In this document: positions 57,844 through 64,000 of the stretch, piece after piece
Layout of the letters: the number at the start of each line of letters is the position of its first letter
How positions within the stretch are numbered: position 1 is the first letter of the stretch
Assembly (NCBI RefSeq): GCF_947179165.1
Contig: NC_077240.1
Location: 59,989,501-60,053,500, forward strand
Length of the DNA: 64,000 nt
Reading direction: 5' to 3'
DNA from: Solanum dulcamara
Lineage: Eukaryota > Streptophyta > Magnoliopsida > Solanales > Solanaceae
Program-made: the position numbers and the translations under genes
Notes under the pieces: model-generated
What the model saw: the letters and a program-made list of their open reading frames with translations, nothing else
Told to the model about the DNA's origin: nothing
The model's database searches: none

Positions 57844-59540
57844 ATTTTTTTTGCTTTAGCTTTGCCCCTTTTGAGAAACACATCTAATTTAGTGCTCTAT
57901 TCAAGCTTAAACCAGTTCTAATTAGAGTTATACTACAGCTGAAGCAGATCCAATTCTTCAGATTCACTGTTGTTTCTTGTTTATCTTCACGCTATCATTA
58001 ACAACAACAACTAACTACTTATCTCCATCTTTGGAAGCTTTGATTTTGAATGCACCCTATCTGTTCGATAAATTGTCTAAGAGGAAAAAAAGCTTGTTGG
58101 TAAGCTGACGTGAACCAGGTTCATTCCAACTGGAGTTGGTACCTCCGGTTTCTATATCTATTGTTTGTTCATACACTTATAGTTATAATTTATTGTCTTT
58201 ATACCTTTGAATAATTTATTATTTCATATATATTTTCATATCTTTGGGTAGTTATGGTAGACTGGGGTTATGTTCTCACTCAGGGAAAGGGATGGGGATG
58301 AGGGTAAGGAGGGGAAAGTAGGGTAAAAGAGTGTTTAGACTAAGAGTAGGTTCTTGGAACATTGAGACGTTAACGGGAAAATTCATAGAGCTAGTTAAGA
58401 TTCTAAAGAAGAGGAAGATTAATATAGCGTGTGTCCAAGAAACCAAATAGGTAAGTTCTAAAGCTAAGGAGGTAGACGGGTATAAGTTTTGGTTCTCTGG
58501 TAGATCTAAGTATAGGAATGAGGTAGCCATTTTAGTAGACAATGATTTAAGGGTTCAGGTGGTGGAGGTTAGGAGAGTCACAAATAGGATGATGTCGATT
58601 AAGGTGGTCGTACGTTGAACATTATTAGTGCTTATGCACCGTGAGAGGGATTAGGCGAGGAGGATAAGAGGTGTTTTTGGGAGGATTTGGATGAGTTAGT
58701 GGGAGGCATACCTCCTACTGAGAAGCTTTTCATGCGAGGGGATTTCAATGGGCACATCGAGTCTATTTTGGTAGGGTATGATAATGTGCATGGAGGCTTT
58801 GGCTTCGGGGACAGAAATTGAAGAGGATTTTCACTTTTGGATTTCGCAAGAGCTTTTGGGTTGGTGATAGCCAATTCGAGTTTCCCAAAGAAGGAGGAAC
58901 ACTTGGTAACCTTTTGTAGTTCGGTGTCTAAAACTCAGATAGATTTTTTACTCCTTAGGAAGGATGATAAAGTTCTGTGCAAAGACTGTGAGGTCATTCC
59001 GGTCGACAACCTTACAATCCGACATAAACTCTTGGTGATGGATTTAGGGATCAAGATGACAAGGAAGAAGAGGGTCGGGGAGGACCGACCTAGGATCAGA
59101 TGGGGGAGTTTGACCACAGCTAGTGCCTTGGAGATGGGAGAGAAATTAAAGGATATAGAGGCCTGGGATAGTAGTGGGATGCGAATAGTATGTAGGATAG
59201 GACAGCTAGTTGTATTAGGGTTATACTAAGGGAAGTATTGGGAGTCTCGACAAGTAGTCGTAGTCAGCATCAAGGGACTGGTGGTGGAATGGAGAAGTGC
59301 AAGGGAAGGTGGAAGCAAAGAAGATGGTGTATGCGAAGTTGATAGAAAACAAGAATGAGGTGGAGAAGTGGATACATATGGAACTTTATAAGATAGCGAG
59401 GAAAGAGGCGAAATCAGCGGTTTCAACGGCAAAAATGTCAGCTTTTGAATGCCTTTATGCTGAACTAGAAGAGAAAGGCGGGGATAGGAAATTGTTCAGG
59501 ATAGCCAAGGCATGGGAGAGAAGCAGTTATTGCGTTGGCC
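57844..59540 (+). mobile_element. RTE-type LINE fragment, 5' region and endonuclease
   Basis: About 450 bases of leader precede coding traces. The piece ends near 59540 without reverse transcriptase or tail, so it is truncated at both ends or joined to other DNA. It lies between a minus-strand integrase and a minus-strand gag, where that element's protease, reverse transcriptase and RNase H should be. Confidence 0.8.
58340..59540 (+). pseudogene. RTE apurinic-type endonuclease
   Basis: The frame at 58340 reads LRVGSWNIETLTGKFIELVK, KINIACVQETK, a stop where the family has Trp, then DGYKFWFSGRSK. After a frameshift come EGDFNGH-like GDFNGHIES, GFGFGDRN, then from 58837 an open stretch of 130 codons with LLDFARAFGLVIANSSFPKKEEH, TQIDFLLLRK and RHKLLVMDLGI. 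Catalytic Asn, Glu, Asp and the late Asp/His motifs are visible. RTE endonucleases nick target DNA for reverse transcription. Confidence 0.85.
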
Positions 59541-59544
59541 ACCC

Positions 59545-60400
59545 TTAGGTTGAGCTTTGGCGCCTTGTTGCACTTGGACTCCTATAGGATGACCATCTCT
59601 ACCCTTTTTGACTACAAAAAGGCACTCGGATTACTTATGGACCATCTTTCCACATCCATAGCAAGCACCCATTCTAATCAAGCACTTTCCTCCATGATTC
59701 CTTCCAACCTTTGCACATTTTGTAGTAGAAGGGTTACTAGCATTTACACCTCCTTCACCTTGATATTTAGGGTATGTAACCCTATTCTTAGAAAACTTCT
59801 TCCCCGAGCTTTGGCATTGATGAGAGCATCCACTGTTACCAACAGTCCTAGCATTAGAGAACCCACCTTCATACCGGGCCCTCTTAGAATCCCTCATCCT
59901 CATTTCTTTGACCTTTTCTCCTTCAATTTGTTTGGCAAAAGTAATAAACCAAGATATGTCCATTTCCTTAACAAATATAGTGGTTACAGCAACCAAGTCG
60001 GATACCCCCGATATTAATTTACTCATTCGGGCCCGTGGATCGACAACCATTGAAGGAGCATAATTGGATAGCTTAGTAAATTTGAGGTCATAGTCCCTCA
60101 TCTCCATATTGCGTTGTTGAAGATTTATGAACTCCAACACTTTAGCCTCCCTGAAATCAAGAGGGAAAAGGTGATCAAGCAAAGCAAGTTTGAAAGCTTC
60201 CCATTCGACAGGACCTTCATCACCCTCTCCAACTTCCATTGAGTGTACCATAGTTTAGCAACAACTTTGAGTTGGTAAGCCACCAACTCCACTTTTTCTT
60301 CCGAAGTCACCCCCATAATACTCACTATCTTGTAGACCTCATTAATAAACTCTTGAAGATCCTCATCAACCTTTGAGCCATGAACTCTTGAGGATCCTCA
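59545..60400 (-). pseudogene. Chromovirus gag, minus strand
   Basis: The minus-strand frame from 60251 to 59634 is open for 206 codons: EGPVEWEAFKLALLDHLFP, EAKVLEFINLQQRNMEMRDYDLKFTKLSNYAPSMV, ARMSKLISGVSDLV, a basic stretch near ERVKEMRMRDSKRARYEG, and the zinc knuckle CYGCGKMVHK with a stop and then SEC. All four zinc ligands remain (59600-59660). It is the longest open gag in the window and belongs to the same family as the element Z gag. Confidence 0.87.
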
Positions 60401-60405
60401 TCAAC
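60340..60405 (+). repeat. Short direct repeat at the gag-LTR joint
   Basis: AACTCTTGA[AG]GATCCTCATC plus AACCTT occurs at about 60348-60372 and again at about 60381-60405, just where gag meets the LTR Z piece. Confidence 0.8.
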
Positions 60406-61181
60406 CTTCTTCTCTCTCAAGCAATTCAAAGGATTTTCTTCACGGTCAAGCTTACATTCTTTTCATTTTAGGACTGATAAAGGTCAAGGTATGTGAAAGT
60501 TCATCTATAGGTACCTTTCACCCATGGAATCCCAAAGATTTCTTCTAAAATTCTCTTATGATTTCTTCAATTAAAAGCCCTAATTTCATGAGTTTCATTG
60601 GGTTTTGTCAATTATGATATACTTCAATGCTATTAACCTAATTATGCATAATTCACATCATATTGTATGATTTCAAGTTAAATTTCAATGACCGATGCTA
60701 AATGCTAGTTTCAAGTATGATTTATAAGATATGATCATGATTTTCAAGTTATTTCAATAAAAGATTATGAATAAGTTTAAAGATACTTTATGCAAAGGAG
60801 TTTATATATGATGATTCTATGATGTTTTCAAGCAAGTTCAAGTTAGGACAAGTTAGACCCTAAATATATTTTTATGATTAATGATATGTAATGATGGAAG
60901 GTCTACACCCACATTATATGAGTTACACGATAATTGAGCTAATGGTATGATTTTACTATGATGATGCTAGATGAGTTATTATTATGTTATTTTATAAAGA
61001 TGGATTGATATCTATTATTATGTTTCCCTATGATGTGCATGATCATGTTTTATGGGAGTTACATTGGGATAAAGACTAAGTACTGAATGGACCTTGGGAT
61101 AGGTATTCTCTCCCATATTTGAGACAAGAGACCCCAAGTAAGATCCCATTGTCCCACAAATACATTTCCCATGTAGGTTAA
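60406..61181 (+). repeat. LTR Z, middle fragment
   Basis: It matches 52245-53000. Likeness is about 88 percent in the first 130 bases and about 98 percent over the last 320. Both LTR ends are missing; it stops at 61182 against another LTR. Confidence 0.85.
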
Positions 61182-61202
61182 TATCACGATCTAATCCTGT
61201 AG

Positions 61203-61281
61203 GCCGCGACTGGGGTCTGACCTAGACCCCATATACATACGGCCGTAACTGGGGTCCGACCTAGACCCCTGTATGCATACC
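61203..61281 (+). repeat. Two tandem units of about 39 bases in LTR V
   Basis: GGCCG[CT][GA]ACTGGGGTC[TC]GACC with CTAGACCCC and a following CATA stretch occurs twice in succession. Confidence 0.8.
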
Positions 61282-61913
61282 TATCTGCTGTAGTCAAACC
61301 GAGCTATGCACAAAGTGCTACTACTTACAAAATCCCAATAAGTTAAAACCCCTTTTTTGTGTACGTGTAGCCCCTTCCATTCGAACCATATCATGAAAGG
61401 GCACACAAGTCAATAAGGCTGCTGTAACATAAAAACATTTTCAACATGTCATGTACGCACAATCGAAATGAACTCACAATATGTGGCGGGACAGAGCCCC
61501 CGCCATACCCCTAAATATATAAATATATACATAAAAGCTCTAATACCCAAAGGCTTTGCTCCGATTCAATGGAGCTTCTCCCAAATTTGCTGAGTGGAAC
61601 CATGAGCTGGCGGATCCCCAAAGTGTGCGCCTACACCTGCGGGCATGAAACGCAGCCCCCTGAAGAAAAGGGGGTCAGTACGATATATGTACTGAGTATA
61701 TAACTCATAACAACACATAACTGAGATAACAACTGAAATAGGGATGAAGGAAACAAGTATGACAGTTAAGAGTTCACTATACCTGCATCCTATGAAAAGA
61801 GGGCATGTATATCACCCTCACATATCACTATTGGCCCACCGTGGGACTCGGTGTTACCAGATCAATGTATACGGCATCATACAATCATATACGACATCAT
61901 TTCATACCTTACC

Positions 61914-62056
61914 AGTGAAGTCTCAGGAGTTGTAGACACATTTTAGGTAGTCATAAGACTATAATTCGTGGATCAGGATAATAATCATCTCAGGTGCCCT
62001 TTGAGTGCCCCTAGGGCTACATTAAGTGAAGTCTCAGGAGTTGTAGACACATTTTA
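61914..62056 (+). repeat. Direct repeat of about 32 bases in LTR V
   Basis: AGTGAAGTCTCAGGAGTTGT followed by AGACACATTTTAGG occurs at about 61915 and 62025. Confidence 0.85.
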
Positions 62057-63639
62057 GGGTAATGCCAACCGCCTTAAGAAAATTAGGGACATCTGTCATC
62101 ATAGAATCCCTAGGAATGGGAGCTTATATCCCTACTACTAATAGACATATAGATGGTTCAGGGAAGGTAGCACAACTACGATGAGAGTTTTCCCACCAAC
62201 GAGTGAATAGGAGGCATATAGCATATTCAGAACTTATGAATAGGAGCTTCAATATCAAGAAGTGAATAAGAGTTATAGTTTCGATTTCCTGTGTGTCCAA
62301 TTAATATCTCATATATAGCAGGTTCGAGGGTGATAGATCAGCTACCTTAAGAGCCTTAGTATTTAGGAGTGAACTCGAGTCATGAGTTATACTCGAAACG
62401 TACAAATGGAACTACCTCTACACTCATATCATATCTCATTTCATTTACAGTTAAGACATCCCAAAAGAAAGAAGCAATAGACTCTACATATATTACCTTT
62501 TATCATATAGAAGCCTAAAAGGGCAATAACTCAACTATTTCAGGAGTTCTGCCATCGCAAAGTGGATGAGAACTACGAACTATACTCAGAGCTTTACGAA
62601 TGGAAATATCCCCATGTTTCCTATATAAACCATTTATAACTTATATCTAAGACATGCCAAAATAAAGAAGAATAGCCTTACATACCTCTTACGGACTTTC
62701 TTTAATCAAGTCCACGTCGTCGTCCTCCAAACCTATTTAAGATGGAAGAAATGCAATTCTCAACAACCTTAGACTTTTCAGCACCTTATATTACCTACGA
62801 GTATTCATAGAACTCGTTTCCTCGCTTGCCATCTCGACTAGTTCCTTAATTAGTTAAAGAGTTAGCAAAAATTGGGCAGCATCTCCCCTATAATGTGCCC
62901 TATCCAAATTTCCAATTATACTCCTAATAGCTACAGAAAACCAACAACAATAACCTTCATCATATATATATACAATTAACATCAATCTTATACCACATAA
63001 ACTCAAAATAACTCGCTCGGAACTACGATACCAAAATAAAGTTTCTAGTTTTTGTTTTGCAAAACCTTTAACTGTATGAAGTGGGGGGGTCATGTTTATG
63101 CAACCAGAAGCTCCCTCATCTCTTTTAGGACACATATAGGCACTGACAAACACACCACACAACCAGGAGCATCCTCCACACACACAACGCCTCATTTTGG
63201 CTACAATGTAACTACGACGACTTCAATTTCGATCATTTCTATCGTTGAGCATTTCCACGACCTTTTTTTATACTTCCAGAAGTATACAAGGTATATAATA
63301 CACTACATAAAAACCCCATAAAGTTCAAATTTAAAGGAGAAGACTTACCTTACCCGAAATTGGACAAAGCAAGTCAAAATTGTGCCTCAGAACTTCTTTA
63401 GTTGCGCTGAAACTGTGTGGACTGTTTGCTGTCTGTTTTGGATGCACCAAGCCATAATTTTATACCTCTAATACCTCTATATCATCATGGTATATGCTGG
63501 ATAATTAATTTATAGAACGAAATCGAGACTTAACTATTTTTTACGTCCTAGCCGCCACACTTTTCTCTCCAAGTTTAGGGTTTGTTCTTGACTTTTTCTG
63601 CTGAAGTTTAATTAATGAAACCTGAATTTTAATGGATAA

Positions 63640-63860
63640 TATACATATATAGGTGGTCTTAGGGGGTGACACATTTCATCCCCTAAGGGGGACATGTGTC
63701 CATCACCTATTGGGCCACCGTATCCATGCATTGAAGGAGGGGCTGCCACGTGGAAGTGGGGCCTACCTCCCCCAAGCAGGTGGGTTACCTACTTGACCCC
63801 AAGAAGGTGGGTCACCTACTTACTTGATGTGCTGCCATGTGTCACTTCCTCATTGGCTGC
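63640..63860 (-). promoter_or_regulatory. Probable promoter of LTR V
   Basis: On the minus strand a CCTATATATGTATA box (63641-63654) is preceded by a CACGTG G-box at 63747-63752, two AGGTGGGT[TC]ACCTACTT units (about 63777-63825), an ATTGG/CCAAT element near 63853, and repeated GCTGCCA[CT]GTG segments. The cluster looks like a plant upstream regulatory region; function is inferred. Confidence 0.5.
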
Positions 63861-64000
63861 CATGTATCTTTTTTTCTTTTCCTCGTGGGCTCATAATCTC
63901 GTCTTTTTTTAAGAGCCTATGTAATCCGTGCTATGCAAGCTTGGTATGTACTCAAATAGCTTAGGTATGTAAGAATTCTAAGTTAGTAGCTTACATACGT

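Larger units (their letters stand above)
61182..64000 (-). repeat. LTR V, minus strand, continuing past the window edge
   Basis: On the plus strand it starts TATCACGATC, a worn TGTCACGATC terminus, so read on the minus strand this is the LTR end. A TATA-like box and promoter-type motifs lie at 63640-63860 in the minus direction, and AAACCCTAAACTTGGAGAGA lies downstream of it. Open frames inside are short and match nothing. More than 2.8 kb are in view. Confidence 0.65.

Noticed and set aside
63052..63912. Open frames of 72-113 codons near the right edge
   Set aside because: They sit in an LTR promoter region with unrelated frames on both strands.
1..64000. tRNA or rRNA genes
   Set aside because: No cloverleaf with intact A and B boxes and no ribosomal RNA text was seen; the only tRNA link is through SINE ancestry and primer sites.

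Overview
This window looks like plant nuclear DNA from a gene-free, repeat-packed part of a chromosome (pericentromeric heterochromatin is the likeliest setting). I see no ordinary host gene, tRNA, rRNA, operon, CRISPR array or bacterial feature. Nearly every recognisable coding trace belongs to a retrotransposon. The mix is Ty3/gypsy chromoviruses with long LTRs, an Athila-like Ty3 element, an L1-type LINE with a terminal RNase H, an RTE-type LINE piece, and a SINE with a TTG-repeat tail of the Solanaceae TS kind. It points to a nightshade (Solanum or Capsicum type); I cannot choose the species.

Layout. 1-6300: chromovirus E1 on the plus strand, cut by the window edge, with a nearly unbroken pol frame and a 2.5 kb 3' LTR. 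6782-11585: three diverged 1.6 kb tandem units, each made of a minus-strand gag piece, the start of LTR family X and an inverted piece of LTR family Y. 11131-22360: family Y in a strange head-to-head form (inverted LTR, integrase remnant, direct LTR), the whole duplicated in tandem with a 5517-base period, lying inside an X LTR. 24207-40775: chromovirus complex E2 in an LTR-internal-LTR-internal-LTR arrangement with a 5-bp target duplication; an L1 LINE (25816-31924) sits in its middle LTR and a SINE (33176-33467) in its 5' leader. E2 itself lies in an Athila-like LTR. 40781-47165: an inverted pair of Athila-like LTR pieces followed by the decayed Athila gag-pol. 48526-51628: LTR-like family W. 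51629-61181: family Z LTR, PBS and gag, then a minus-strand chromovirus remnant, an RTE endonuclease fragment, a minus-strand gag and a second Z LTR piece. 61182-64000: a minus-strand LTR (family V) running off the window.

The genes do not form a working system today. All polymerases and integrases seen carry stops, frameshifts or lost catalytic residues. Most in-frame stops that I could judge are explained by C:G to T:A changes, as expected from long-term cytosine methylation. The order of events is partly readable: Y went into X; the 1.6 kb units amplified and diverged; the 5.5 kb duplication came much later; E2 entered an Athila-like LTR; the LINE and SINE then entered E2.

The most unusual signals are: a shared design in five unrelated-looking LTR families, where a short family-specific motif is repeated many times in both orientations in the 5' part of the LTR; the inverted-LTR structure of family Y with outward-facing identical ends; a 178-bp patch copied exactly from an LTR 2.4 kb away; and an unoccupied copy of the E2 target site preserved in the same window. 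Coordinates come from reading the sequence by eye, and percent identities are estimates.
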